Positions 8,537 to 17,325 of a stretch of DNA of 64,000 nucleotides are shown piece after piece. This DNA comes from Frankiales bacterium. Its GTDB lineage: Bacteria > Actinomycetota > Actinomycetes > S36-B12 > CAIYMF01. The notes beneath the pieces are model-generated. The model made no database searches. It was not told the origin of the DNA and saw only the letters and a program-made list of their open reading frames with translations. Location: positions 1-64,000 of the forward strand of contig WGLY01000035.1 in NCBI GenBank assembly GCA_016125335.1, read 5' to 3'. Made by a program: the position numbers and the translations under genes. The first letter of the stretch is position 1; each line of letters begins with the position of its first letter.

Positions 8537-10066
8537 ATGTCCGTCGCAGAGCTGGTCCGACGGGGGATCGCCGTCGACCCCTCCGCCCCCGCGATCCTCG
8601 GGGACGGCCGTCCGGCCACGTTCGCCGAGCTCGACCGCGCCTCCAACCGGGTGGCGCAGGCGCTCGTCCGGGCCGGCGTCGCGCGCGGCGACCGGGTGGC
8701 CTTCGTCGACCGCAACTCCACGGAGTACTGGGAGGTCTTCCTCGGGGCGCTCAAGGCCGGGGCGGTGCTGGTGCCGCTGAACTTCCGGCTGACGACGCAC
8801 GAGCTGGCCTGGGCCCTCGAGGACTCGGGCGCCGTGCTGGTGGTGGCCGGCGCCCCCTACGCGCCGCTGCTGGCCGGCTCGGGCGTCCCGGTGGTGGTCA
8901 CCGGGGGCGAGGGCGCCGGTGCCACGGCCTACGAGGAGTGGGTCGGGGACGCCGCCGACCTCGACCCCGGCCGCGACGCGCGGGGCGACGAGCTCGCGCA
9001 GATCATCTACAGCTCGGGCACCACCGGCCGGCCCAAGGGCGTGCTCATCGGCGCGGACCAGCTCGCGTGGTCGGTGCAGGCGTTCGGCGCGGTCTTCGAC
9101 GTCGGGCCCGACTCCCGCAGCCTGGTACCGGTGCCGTACTACCACGTGGCCGGCGGCGGCTGGGCCCTCATCACGCTCACCAAGGGCGGCACGATCGTGC
9201 AGTCGCGCGAGCCCACGGCGGCCTCGATGCTCCAGCAGATCGTCGACCTGCGCGTGACGCACACCGCGATGGTCCCGGCCGTGATGCAGGTGCTCACGCA
9301 GGACCCGGACTCGCGCTCGGCGGACTACTCCGCGCTGCGGCAGGTGGTCTACGGCGGGTCGCCGATCTCCGAGCCGCTGCTGCGCGCGTCGGTGGCCACG
9401 TTCGGCGCGGACCTGTTCCAGTCCTACGGGCTGTCCGAGACGGTCGGCGTCACCACGGTGCTCGGCCCCGAGCAGCACCGCCTCGACGGCGACCTGAGCC
9501 GGCTGAGCTCGGCCGGCCGGGCCATCGAGGGGATCGAGATCGAGATCCGCGACGTGGCCACCGGACGACGGCTCGAGCCGGGCGGCAGCGGCGAGGTCGT
9601 CGTGCGCGGTCCCAGCGTCACGCGCGGCTACTGGCAGCGGCCGGAGGCGACCGCCGACGCGTTCACCGACGACGGCTTCTTCCGCACGGGCGACATGGGC
9701 GTGATGGACGACGAGGGCTTCCTGTACATCCGCGACCGGATCAAGGACATGATCGTGACCGGCGGGGAGAACGTGTACCCGGCCGAGGTCGAGAGCGTCC
9801 TCGCCGCGCACCCGGACGTGCTCGACGTCGCGGTGGTGGGGGTCCCCTCGGAGAAGTGGGGCGAGACCGGGCTGGCCTTCGTGGTGGCCCGCCCCGGTGC
9901 CACGGCGGAGGACATCATCGCGTTCGGCCGCGAGCGCATGGCCCACTACAAGTGCCCCACCTCGGTGGAGTTCGTGCCCGAGCTGCCCCGCAACCCGTCC
10001 GGCAAGGTGCTCAAGCGCGAGCTGCGGGCGCCGTACTGGGAGGGCGCGAGCCGCCAGGTCGGTTGA
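8537..10066 (+). CDS. Acyl-CoA synthetase (fatty/aryl acyl-CoA ligase)
   Basis: A 509-aa ANL-superfamily ligase. Visible motifs are IIYSSGTTGRPKGVLI, YGLSET, RTGDMGVMDDEGFLYIRDR, KDMIVTGGENVYPAEVE and the C-terminal lysine in NPSGKVLKREL. It starts at ATG 8537 with GAGGAGGA upstream, 62 bp after the preceding ligase, and ends the operon just before a strong hairpin. It looks like a FadD3/FadD13-like enzyme for medium-size or cyclic acids, though the substrate cannot be read from sequence. Two ligases in one operon imply either two acid intermediates or a broad feed of substrates. Confidence 0.9.
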   Translation: MSVAELVRRGIAVDPSAPAILGDGRPATFAELDRASNRVAQALVRAGVARGDRVAFVDRNSTEYWEVFLGALKAGAVLVPLNFRLTTHELAWALEDSGAVLVVAGAPYAPLLAGSGVPVVVTGGEGAGATAYEEWVGDAADLDPGRDARGDELAQIIYSSGTTGRPKGVLIGADQLAWSVQAFGAVFDVGPDSRSLVPVPYYHVAGGGWALITLTKGGTIVQSREPTAASMLQQIVDLRVTHTAMVPAVMQVLTQDPDSRSADYSALRQVVYGGSPISEPLLRASVATFGADLFQSYGLSETVGVTTVLGPEQHRLDGDLSRLSSAGRAIEGIEIEIRDVATGRRLEPGGSGEVVVRGPSVTRGYWQRPEATADAFTDDGFFRTGDMGVMDDEGFLYIRDRIKDMIVTGGENVYPAEVESVLAAHPDVLDVAVVGVPSEKWGETGLAFVVARPGATAEDIIAFGRERMAHYKCPTSVEFVPELPRNPSGKVLKRELRAPYWEGASRQVG

Positions 10067-10068
10067 GT

Positions 10069-10118
10069 CACGCACGAGGCCCCGCGCACCCGGACCGGTG
10101 CGCGGGGCCTCGTGCGTG
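10069..10118. terminator. Bidirectional hairpin terminator
   Basis: Two arms of 21 bp (10069-10089 and 10098-10118) are perfect reverse complements around an 8-nt loop. The hairpin fills the 57-bp gap between the convergent ligase genes ending at 10066 and 10124, so it can stop transcription from both sides. There is no long T run, as is usual in GC-rich actinobacteria. Confidence 0.9.
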
Positions 10119-10123
10119 CGGCG

Positions 10124-11851
10124 TCAGTCGCGGACCGGTCCTGCCTCGGCCCGCACGTCGTCGCGCAGCTGGCGCTTGAGGACCTTGCCCACGGGGTTGC
10201 GCGGCAGGGCCTCGCGCACCTCGAGCCGCTCGGGCAGCTTGTAGGAGGCGATGTCCTGCGCGGTCAGGTGCGCCACGACGCTCTCGAGGGTGACGGTGCG
10301 GCCGGGCTTGGGGGCCACCACCGCGCACACGCGCTCGCCGAGCACGTCGTCCGGGTAGCCGACGACGGCCACCTCGGCGACGTCGGGGTGGCCGGCGATG
10401 AGCTGCTCGAGCTCGGCCGGGGCGATGTTCATGCCGCCGCGGATGATGAGGTCCTTGGCCCGGTCGACGTAGCGCAGGAACTCGTTGTTCGGGCCGTCGA
10501 TCACGAAGACGTCGCCGGTCTTGAGGTAGCCCTGCTCGTCGAAGGGGCTCGCCATGCTCTCACCGTCGACGTACCCCGCGAACAGGCTCGGGCCCTTGAG
10601 CCGCAGCTCGCCGGGGCGGCCGGGCTCGTCGATCTCCTCGCCGGTGTCCGGGTCGACCAGCCGCACGGAGGTGGTGCGGGAGGCCGGGAAGCTCCACTCG
10701 CGGCCGCCGCCGTAGCGCGGGAAGTAGCGCGCCCGCTGGGCGGGGTCGGTCATCAGCTTCACGTCGGTCATGAGGCTGATGCCCTCGTTGGAGCCGAAGA
10801 AGTTGATGATCGAGATCCCGTGCCGCTCGTACCAGCCGCGCACCATCCACTCCTGGAGCGGCACGGAGCCGGAGCCGATGCCCGTGAGGCTGGAGATGTC
10901 GGCGTTGGCGAGGATGTCCTCGTTCTGGAGCAGCAGCGCGAGGACCGCCGGCGGCGCCACCGTGTAGGTGACGCGCTCCTGCGCGATCTGCGTGAGGAAC
11001 ACCTTGAGGTCGAACGGATGGTGCTGCACCATCACGCAGCCGGTGCGCAGCCAGGGCAGGAACATGCCGTTGATGCTGGCCATGTTCACCATGGGGAACG
11101 GGTTGAGCACGCGCGAGTCGTGCTGGAGGTCCGGCGAGTAGACGGTGTCCCAGCTCATCGCCAGCCACTCGTAGTGCGCCCGCGGGACGCCCTTGGGCCG
11201 GCTCTCGGTGCCGGAGGTCCAGCAGATGGTGATGCAGTCGTTGGGGTCCACCGGGTGGGCCTCGGCGTACGCCGCCACCTCGGCCAGCTCGGCCTCGCCC
11301 ACGGCCGCCAGCGCGTCGGCCAGGCGCACGGAGCCCTCGACCTCGGTGGGGCCGTAGTGCAGCACCGTGCGCAGCGACGGGATGCCCGCTCGCTCCGCCA
11401 CGACCTCGGCGGCCATCTCGCGGTGGCCCACGCGGTCGGCGGTGAGGAACGCCTTGATCCGGCCGATGTTGCCCAGCTCGGTGACCTCGTGGCGCCGGTA
11501 CTGCACCGGCAGAGGAGAGACGATCGCCCGCACGCGCCAGGCGGCGAAGTAAACCAGGATCAGCTCGACGATGTTGGGCAGCTGGACGGCGAGGACGTCG
11601 CCCTCACCGATGTCGTGGGCGCGCAGCACGGCCGCGAGGCGCTCGCTCTCGGCGGCCAGGTCGTCCCAGGTCAGCCGGAGCTCGTCGAGGTCGACCAGGT
11701 CGCGCTTGTTGGGGGGGTCGACGGCGGCGAGCTCCGGGCCGTACTCGGCCACCCGGTCGGCGATGACCTGCTGGACCGTCTCGTCGGCCCACCAGCCCTT
11801 CCCCGTGTACTCCGCGATCCGCTCCTGCGGGTGCATCTTGCGTCCCGGCAT
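10124..11851 (-). CDS. Acyl-CoA synthetase with variant motifs
   Basis: A 575-aa ANL ligase at the 3' end of the Liv-type transporter operon. The adenylate motif reads CWTSGTESRPKGVPRAH and the tyrosine-type motif reads FFGSNEG instead of YGxTE; the hinge and C-terminal lysine (KTGDVF, KDLIIRGGMNIAPAELE, NPVGKVLKRQL) are intact. The same unusual features occur in the ligase at 17326-19044, so the two are paralogues. Position behind livJ, 91 bp downstream, suggests that it activates the acid imported by the transporter. It starts with ATG preceded by GAGGGAG. Confidence 0.88.
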   Translation of the reverse strand: MPGRKMHPQERIAEYTGKGWWADETVQQVIADRVAEYGPELAAVDPPNKRDLVDLDELRLTWDDLAAESERLAAVLRAHDIGEGDVLAVQLPNIVELILVYFAAWRVRAIVSPLPVQYRRHEVTELGNIGRIKAFLTADRVGHREMAAEVVAERAGIPSLRTVLHYGPTEVEGSVRLADALAAVGEAELAEVAAYAEAHPVDPNDCITICWTSGTESRPKGVPRAHYEWLAMSWDTVYSPDLQHDSRVLNPFPMVNMASINGMFLPWLRTGCVMVQHHPFDLKVFLTQIAQERVTYTVAPPAVLALLLQNEDILANADISSLTGIGSGSVPLQEWMVRGWYERHGISIINFFGSNEGISLMTDVKLMTDPAQRARYFPRYGGGREWSFPASRTTSVRLVDPDTGEEIDEPGRPGELRLKGPSLFAGYVDGESMASPFDEQGYLKTGDVFVIDGPNNEFLRYVDRAKDLIIRGGMNIAPAELEQLIAGHPDVAEVAVVGYPDDVLGERVCAVVAPKPGRTVTLESVVAHLTAQDIASYKLPERLEVREALPRNPVGKVLKRQLRDDVRAEAGPVRD

Positions 11852-11942
11852 CTCGACTCCCTCCTCGATCCGTCCTGGTACGTGCCGAGCGGACGGCCGA
11901 CCGTCGTTCCCGACGGCCGGCCGTCCGCTCGTGGTGCCTGGC

Positions 11943-13256
11943 CTAGGCGATCGGGATCACGTTGCCTTCCAGGTCGAACATCTTCTTCGACGCGTTCCAC
12001 ACCTGGGTCTGGAATCCGGAGAATCCGGTCATCGCCGTGGGCGTGCTCAGCCACGTGATGCCGTCGATGAACATCGGGCAGGGGTAGTTCTGGTTGCGTG
12101 CTGCCTGGATGACGCTCTCCTGGGTGAGGCCGTTGGCGGAGTCAGCGGCCTGCTGGAGGGTGTTGATCGTCATGTCGGCGGCGATCCAGCCCGCGATGGT
12201 GATCGTGTTGCCGGAGTCGCTGGTGGTCACCTCGGAGAGGTACTCCTTGACCCCGGCGTCGGAGGCGAGGCTCGGGTCGGCCGGGTTCTTGCTCCAGGTC
12301 GGCACGATGACGCCGTTGGCGGCCTTGCCGGCCGCGATCCAGCCGGTCTGGTCGGCGCAGTTGCTCGGCGCGATGACCAGCTTGGGCGTGAAGCCCACCC
12401 GGGCCATGGCCTGGACGTCGGGACCGCAGTCGTTGGTGATGCCCGCGATGTAGACGACGTCCGGGTTGGCCGCCTTCAGCGCCGTCGCCGCCGCGTTGGG
12501 GTCGGTCGACGGGGCGATCGTGCCGACGGTGACGTTGGTGCCCTTGGCGGCGTTCTGGAACGCCTCCGAGTAGCCCTTGCCGGACGCCGTCTGGTTCTCC
12601 GCGATGCCGACGTTGGCGCCGTTGGGGAACTTCGACTGGATCAGCGAGACGTCGTACTTGGCCTCGAGGTCCGCGTTGGGCAGGAACTGGACGGTCCAGG
12701 GGTACTGCGAGATGTCGCGGTACTGCGCCACCGAGGAGCTCGGGTAGAGCAGCGGGACGCACGCGGCGTTCTGGTCGTCGGCGATGGCCCCGACCGGGCC
12801 GCTGCCGAAGGTGATCAGCGAGTCGACGTGGTCGCTCTGGATGAACTCCGTCGCGTTGGTCTTGGCACGGTCGGGCGTGAACGCGTCGTCCTTGTACTGG
12901 ACGTCGATCTTCACGCCGTTGATGCCGCCGGCGTCGTTGGCCGCCTTGATGCGGGCCTTCCAGCCGTCGAAGTAGAGCCCGACGACGCCGGCCACGGGGC
13001 CGGAGAGCGGTGCGCTGTAGCCGATGGTCCACGTGTCCGTGACCTTCTGCGTCGGCGCGGCCGGGTCGGTGCAGTCGTTCAGGTTGACCTGGAACTGGTC
13101 GGACGCAGCCGAGCTGCTGCTCGCCGCTCCTGTGTCGGAGGAGCTCTCGCTCGGAGTGGTGGAGCTGCTGGAGCCGCACGCTGCGAGCAGCAGCGCGGCG
13201 GCGGCGAGGCCGGCGGTGGGGAGAACCAGCCGTCGACCGGGCTTGCGGTGGGCCAT
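11943..13256 (-). CDS. Branched-chain-type ABC transporter substrate-binding lipoprotein
   Basis: A 437-aa extracytoplasmic solute receptor of the LivJ/periplasmic-binding type I family. A signal peptide ends in the lipobox LLLAAC with Cys27, followed by a Ser/Thr-rich linker (to about residue 55), then the binding domain (IGYSAPLSGPVAGVVGLYFDGW, GGINGVKIDVQYKDDAF). A pair of cysteines (NLNDCTDP and NDCGPD) may form disulfides. It belongs to the leftward livG-F-H-M-J operon, 83 bp after livM. In actinobacterial catabolic clusters such receptors often bind aromatic or alicyclic acids; this specificity is inferred from the co-located ligases. Confidence 0.92.
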   Translation of the reverse strand: MAHRKPGRRLVLPTAGLAAAALLLAACGSSSSTTPSESSSDTGAASSSSAASDQFQVNLNDCTDPAAPTQKVTDTWTIGYSAPLSGPVAGVVGLYFDGWKARIKAANDAGGINGVKIDVQYKDDAFTPDRAKTNATEFIQSDHVDSLITFGSGPVGAIADDQNAACVPLLYPSSSVAQYRDISQYPWTVQFLPNADLEAKYDVSLIQSKFPNGANVGIAENQTASGKGYSEAFQNAAKGTNVTVGTIAPSTDPNAAATALKAANPDVVYIAGITNDCGPDVQAMARVGFTPKLVIAPSNCADQTGWIAAGKAANGVIVPTWSKNPADPSLASDAGVKEYLSEVTTSDSGNTITIAGWIAADMTINTLQQAADSANGLTQESVIQAARNQNYPCPMFIDGITWLSTPTAMTGFSGFQTQVWNASKKMFDLEGNVIPIA

Positions 13257-13339
13257 CGGGTTCTGCCTCTCGTGAGGGGGTGGTGCGAGATAGGGAAGAG
13301 GGGGGCCGGGGCGGCTCCGGGCGAGCCGTCGCTGCGCAG

Positions 13340-14488
13340 TCAGGCATCCTCCGTTCTGCCGGCATGGGTCGGCGAGGCTGCCGCGGACGCGGCGTGCGGT
13401 TCTGGGGGACTGGCGGAGCCCGAGTCGGGCGCCGCGCCGGTGGTCGGGAGGTCCGGGGGAGCGGGCAGCACCCGCACGAAGCGTCGGCCGAGCTTCAGCA
13501 CGCCGCCGACGATCCCCTCGGGGACGATGAAGATGATCGCGATGAGCGCCGCCCCGAACAGCACCGCGGACACCTGGCCCTGGCCGAGGTCCGAGGTGTA
13601 GTAGGGCAGGTACACCACGACGAGGCCGCCCACGATCGGGCCCAGGTAGGTCGCCTGGCCGCCGATCATGAGCCCCGTGAGCAGCACGATCGCGCTGAGC
13701 AGGGTGAACGAGTCGTCCGCGACGAGGCTGCCGAGGAACATGGCGAACAGCCCGCCGGCCAGGCCGGTGAGGCCGCCCGAGAGCCCGAACGAGACGGTCT
13801 TGACCACGGCGAGGTTCACGCCGGACGCCGCCGCGGCGATCTCGTTGTCGCGCACGGCGACGAGGGCGAGCCCGTAGCGGCTGCGCAGCAGGCTCTTGAG
13901 CACGATCATCACGAGCACGAGCAGGATCGCGGACAGCCAGTAGAGCCACAGCGACTTCTGGTTGAGACCCAGCCCGGTCCACTCGGGCGGGCGCAGCATC
14001 GTGCGCCGGATGGTGAGGCCGCTCGAGCCGCCGGTGAGGTCCGGGAAGCGGTCGATCACCTCGGGGAAGGCCACGCCGAACGCGAGGGTGACCATCGCGA
14101 AGTAGAGGCCGCGGATGCGCAGCGCCGGCAGGCCCACGACCAGGCCGGTGAGGAAGCACACGACGATCGCCACGGGCAGCGTGTACGTCGCGTTCCAGCC
14201 GAACTGCACCACGAGGATGCCGGTGGTGTACGCGCCGAGGCCGAAGAAGGCCGAGTGGCCCACCGAGATCATGCCCGTGTAGCCGGTGGAGACGTTGAGG
14301 CCGGCGATGGCGATCGAGTAGATCAGCACGCGCGTGACCTGGCCCTGGTCGAAGGCCGGCAGCCCCGCGCCCCAGATCATGGCGAGGACGACGAGCACCC
14401 CGCCCAGGCCGATGAGGCCGAGGTGGGTGCGGGAGTTGCGCCGGATCACCCAGGGCCGGCGCGCGGCACGAGCCTCCGCGGTGCTCAT
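13340..14488 (-). CDS. Branched-chain-type ABC transporter permease (LivM-like)
   Basis: A 382-aa integral membrane subunit with about ten hydrophobic segments and the LivM signature GYTGMISVGHSAFFGLGAYT near residues 65-85. The EAA-like loop ALVAVRDNEIAAAASGVN interacts with the ATPases. An unusual Pro/Ala/Ser-rich cytoplasmic tail of about 45 residues follows the last helix. The start codon overlaps the livH stop by 4 bp (14485-14488), indicating translational coupling. Confidence 0.93.
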   Translation of the reverse strand: MSTAEARAARRPWVIRRNSRTHLGLIGLGGVLVVLAMIWGAGLPAFDQGQVTRVLIYSIAIAGLNVSTGYTGMISVGHSAFFGLGAYTTGILVVQFGWNATYTLPVAIVVCFLTGLVVGLPALRIRGLYFAMVTLAFGVAFPEVIDRFPDLTGGSSGLTIRRTMLRPPEWTGLGLNQKSLWLYWLSAILLVLVMIVLKSLLRSRYGLALVAVRDNEIAAAASGVNLAVVKTVSFGLSGGLTGLAGGLFAMFLGSLVADDSFTLLSAIVLLTGLMIGGQATYLGPIVGGLVVVYLPYYTSDLGQGQVSAVLFGAALIAIIFIVPEGIVGGVLKLGRRFVRVLPAPPDLPTTGAAPDSGSASPPEPHAASAAASPTHAGRTEDA

Positions 14489-15384
14489 ACGCGCTCCACG
14501 CGTCGCGAGCCGAACAAGCCGGTGGGCCGGGCGACGAGCACCAGCACGATGATCGTGAAGGCGACGGTGAGCTGGAGCGTGCCGCCGAGGAAGGTGGCGT
14601 ACCCGTTGAGCAGGGACGCCCCGATGCCGAAGATCAGGCCGCCCACCACAGCGCCCTTGATGCTGTCGAGGCCCCCGAGCAGCGCGGCCGCGGACGCGAA
14701 GATCAGGATCGGGAAGAACCCGCTGAGGTTGAGCTGGTTGGGGGGCAGGACCGGTACGAGCAGCACGCCGGCGAAGGAGCCGATGGCGGCCGACAGGCCC
14801 CAGCTCAGGCTGAGCACGCGCCCCACGCGGACGCCCGACAGCGAGGCGGACTCGGGGTTGGTGGCGACGGCGCGCATCTTCAGGCCCAGCGACGTCCGGT
14901 TGAGCAGCAGGTTGAGCAGCGCGACCACCACGATCATGAGGAGGACGATCCCGATGGTGTCGTAGTGCAGCCGCGAGCCGGCGACGAGGAAGTAGCTGTC
15001 GCCGCCCGAGGGGAGCAGCCGCGGGAAGAGCTTGTCGGCCGGGCCCCAGATCCAGCCGTCGGCGCCGTTGAGGCCGATGAACAGGCCCAGGGCCACGATG
15101 AGCACGGCTGACTCGCTGCGTTTCGCGACGGGTCTGATGAGGAAGCGCTCGGTGAGCACCCCCATCACGAAGCCGACGGCGATGCAGACAGCCATGGCGA
15201 GCAGCAGCGGCCAGCCCTTGGTGGTGAGCCACCACGCGATGAAGCAGGTGAACAGCGCGAACTCGCCCTGGGCGAAGTTGATCGTGCCTGAGCTGCGGAA
15301 CACCACCACGAGGGCGAGCGCCACGAGCACGTAGATGGCTCCGGCCGTGAGGCCGGAGAACGTGCGGTCGAGGAAGATCTCCAC
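14485..15384 (-). CDS. Branched-chain-type ABC transporter permease (LivH-like)
   Basis: A 299-aa membrane subunit with the LivH marks GAIYVLVALALVVVFRSSGTINFAQGEFA near the N terminus and the coupling loop MRAVATNPESASLSGVRVGR. It pairs with LivM to form the channel of the importer. Translation begins with GTG, 21 bp after the livF stop. Length is typical for the family. Confidence 0.93.
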   Translation of the reverse strand: MEIFLDRTFSGLTAGAIYVLVALALVVVFRSSGTINFAQGEFALFTCFIAWWLTTKGWPLLLAMAVCIAVGFVMGVLTERFLIRPVAKRSESAVLIVALGLFIGLNGADGWIWGPADKLFPRLLPSGGDSYFLVAGSRLHYDTIGIVLLMIVVVALLNLLLNRTSLGLKMRAVATNPESASLSGVRVGRVLSLSWGLSAAIGSFAGVLLVPVLPPNQLNLSGFFPILIFASAAALLGGLDSIKGAVVGGLIFGIGASLLNGYATFLGGTLQLTVAFTIIVLVLVARPTGLFGSRRVERV

Positions 15385-15405
15385 TGTTGCGTCCCTGGTC
15401 CCTTG

Positions 15406-16179
15406 TCAGTAGCCGAGGTAGGCGCGTCGGATGGCGTCGTTGTTGCGGAAGGTCTCCGCAGGGCCCGAGTCGACGACCGACCCGACCTCGAGGAGGTACA
15501 CGCGGGAGGCGATGTCGAGCGCGAGCTCGGCGTTCTGCTCCACGAGCAGCAGTGCGGTGCCGAACTCCCGGTTGATGTCGCGCAGCACGCGGAAGAGGTC
15601 CTGCACGATGACCGGCGCGAGGCCCAGGCTCACCTCGTCGCACAGCAGGAGGCGCGGCCGGGCCATCAGCGCGCGGGCGATCGCGAGCATCTGCTGCTCG
15701 CCGCCGGAGAGCGTGCCGGAGACCTGGTTACGCCGGTCGGCGAGCGGCGGGAAGATCTGGAACATCCGCTCGACGTCCTCCGCGATCTCCTTCTTGGAGG
15801 AGCGGGTCACGGCGCCGACGCGCAGGTTGTCGCGGACGGTCATCGCGGTGAGCGTGCCGCGGCCCTGCGGGACGAGGCCGACGCCGTGGCCGAGCATCTG
15901 GTCCGGCCGCGCCCGCCCCACGGACCGGCCCTGCACCCGGATGTCGCCGGTGTGCGGGATCAGGCCCGCGATCGCGCTGAGCAGCGTGGACTTGCCCGCG
16001 CCGTTGGCGCCGAGGACGACGACGACCTCGCCGGGGTCGACGTACAGGTCGATGCCGTGCAGCACGTTGGCGGCGCCGTAGCCGGCGCGCAGGCCCAGCA
16101 CGTCGAGCAGCGCGCCCTCGTGGCCCGGGCCCGAGGTGGTGGCCGCGGAGTCCTGCACGGCGGGGTCGGAGGCGGTCAT
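15406..16179 (-). CDS. Branched-chain-type ABC transporter ATPase (LivF-like)
   Basis: A 257-aa nucleotide-binding subunit. Walker A is GANGAGKST, the Q-loop lies in VGLVPQGRGTLTAMTV, the ABC signature is TLSGGEQQMLAIARAL and Walker B is LLLCDEVSLGLAP, with the LivF-typical EQNAELAL segment. The ATG overlaps the livG stop (16176-16179). The first 35 residues form an Ala/Pro-rich extension not needed for activity. Confidence 0.93.
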   Translation of the reverse strand: MTASDPAVQDSAATTSGPGHEGALLDVLGLRAGYGAANVLHGIDLYVDPGEVVVVLGANGAGKSTLLSAIAGLIPHTGDIRVQGRSVGRARPDQMLGHGVGLVPQGRGTLTAMTVRDNLRVGAVTRSSKKEIAEDVERMFQIFPPLADRRNQVSGTLSGGEQQMLAIARALMARPRLLLCDEVSLGLAPVIVQDLFRVLRDINREFGTALLLVEQNAELALDIASRVYLLEVGSVVDSGPAETFRNNDAIRRAYLGY

Positions 16180-16934
16180 GCGGCCCGGCCCAGGTAGGCG
16201 TTGACGACCTCGGGCGAGCGCTGGACCTCTTCGGGGTCGCCGTCGGCGATCTTGCGGCCGAAGTCCATGGCGACCACGTGGTCGGAGATGCCCATGACCA
16301 GGCCCATGTGGTGCTCGACCAGCAGGACGCTGAAGCCGTACTCGTCGCGCAGGCGGACCACGAGCGAGCCGAGCTCGGCCACCTCGGAGTGGGTGAGGCC
16401 GCCGGCGGGCTCGTCGAGCAGCAGGAGGCGCGGGTGCCCCATCAGGGCGCGGGCGAGCTCGACGCGCTTGAGGGTGCCGAACGGAAGGCCGTGGGCGGGG
16501 CGCAGGGCGACGTCGGTGAGCTCGAGGTCCGCGAGGATCGCCCACGCCTCGTCGGTGAGACGGCGCCGGGCGCGGTAGTTGGTGGGCCAGCTGACCAGCG
16601 ACGGGAACAGGTGCGGGGTGCTGCGGGAGTGCGCCCCGAGCATCGTGTTGTCGAGCACGGTCTGCGTGGGGAACAGCGCGAGGTTCTGGAACGTGCGCGC
16701 GACGCCGGCGCCCACGACCTGGTCGCGCCGCTTGGAGAGCAGGTCCGTGCCGTCGAAGGTGATCTGGCCGGAGTCCGGCCTGTAGATGCGCGTGATGCAG
16801 TTGAACAGCGACGTCTTGCCGGCGCCGTTGGGCCCGATGAGCCCGCAGATCTGGCGGTCCTCGACGCGGAAGCTGATCCGGTCGAGGGCGGTGATCCCGC
16901 CGAACCGCAGCACGACGTCTGTGACCTCAAGCAC
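16176..16934 (-). CDS. Branched-chain-type ABC transporter ATPase (LivG-like)
   Basis: A 252-aa nucleotide-binding subunit with Walker A GPNGAGKTS, the LivG-typical VARTFQNLALFPTQTVLDN stretch, a weak signature region (LPFGTLKRVELARALMG, where LSxGxQ is replaced by LPFGTLKR) and Walker B LLLLDEPAGGLTHSE. It is the first gene of the leftward importer operon, with a GTG start. The shared motif at 16976-17002 lies 41 bp upstream. Confidence 0.93.
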   Translation of the reverse strand: MLEVTDVVLRFGGITALDRISFRVEDRQICGLIGPNGAGKTSLFNCITRIYRPDSGQITFDGTDLLSKRRDQVVGAGVARTFQNLALFPTQTVLDNTMLGAHSRSTPHLFPSLVSWPTNYRARRRLTDEAWAILADLELTDVALRPAHGLPFGTLKRVELARALMGHPRLLLLDEPAGGLTHSEVAELGSLVVRLRDEYGFSVLLVEHHMGLVMGISDHVVAMDFGRKIADGDPEEVQRSPEVVNAYLGRAA

Positions 16935-16975
16935 CTGGCAGCTCCCGGCTGGTCTCGCTCGAAACGCGGTTGTTG

Positions 16976-17002
16976 CTTCAGTTAGCAGCGCGGCAATGTC
17001 TA
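16976..17002 (-). promoter_or_regulatory. Shared upstream motif, copy B
   Basis: This 27-bp block matches copy A at 1787-1813 in 21 of 27 positions, including 11 identical bases at one end (CTTCAGTTAGC on the plus strand). It lies 41 bp upstream of the livG start codon. The conservation outside any coding sequence suggests a common regulator or promoter class for the importer operon and the ligase at 167-1720. Confidence 0.45.
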
Positions 17003-17288
17003 TAGGACGGTACGCCCCGGGTCAACGGATTGAACGAGATTGGTGGCGAACCGGAATGTGTCTCGGCGGAGCGATCGCTCCGGATCCCCGGCAGTGGCGG
17101 AGTTGAAACGGCAACGATCTGATTTCGGTTGCGGCGCAAGCGAAATGAGGACATCGCGTGACACCGTGTTCACAACGCTCGCGGGGCGCGCGCAGGCGCA
17201 CGGCGGACGACGGACGGCACGTCGCGTCCCGCCCCGCGGGCCGCGACGACCCCGGGTCACGCCGGCAGTCGTCGCGGTGTCCTCGCCC

Positions 17289-17318
17289 GTCGGGACGCGG
17301 TCGCGGCCGTCCCGACGT
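17289..17318 (-). terminator. Hairpin terminator after ligase
   Basis: Arms 17289-17298 and 17309-17318 (10 bp, perfect) enclose a 10-nt loop, ending 8 bp beyond the stop codon of the leftward ligase gene at 17326. A factor-independent terminator for the SDR-TesB-ligase operon is the simplest reading. Confidence 0.7.
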
Positions 17319-17325
17319 GTGGGCC

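Larger units (their letters stand above)
16935..17325. promoter_or_regulatory. 391-bp intergenic region before the importer operon
   Basis: No convincing gene is present. Its left part should hold the promoter of the livG operon and contains motif copy B (16976-17002). A perfect 16-bp palindrome CGGAGCGATCGCTCCG lies at 17067-17082 and is a candidate regulator site. The right end holds a hairpin (17289-17318) serving the leftward ligase gene. GC content drops by eye in 17030-17150 relative to the genes around it. Confidence 0.5.
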
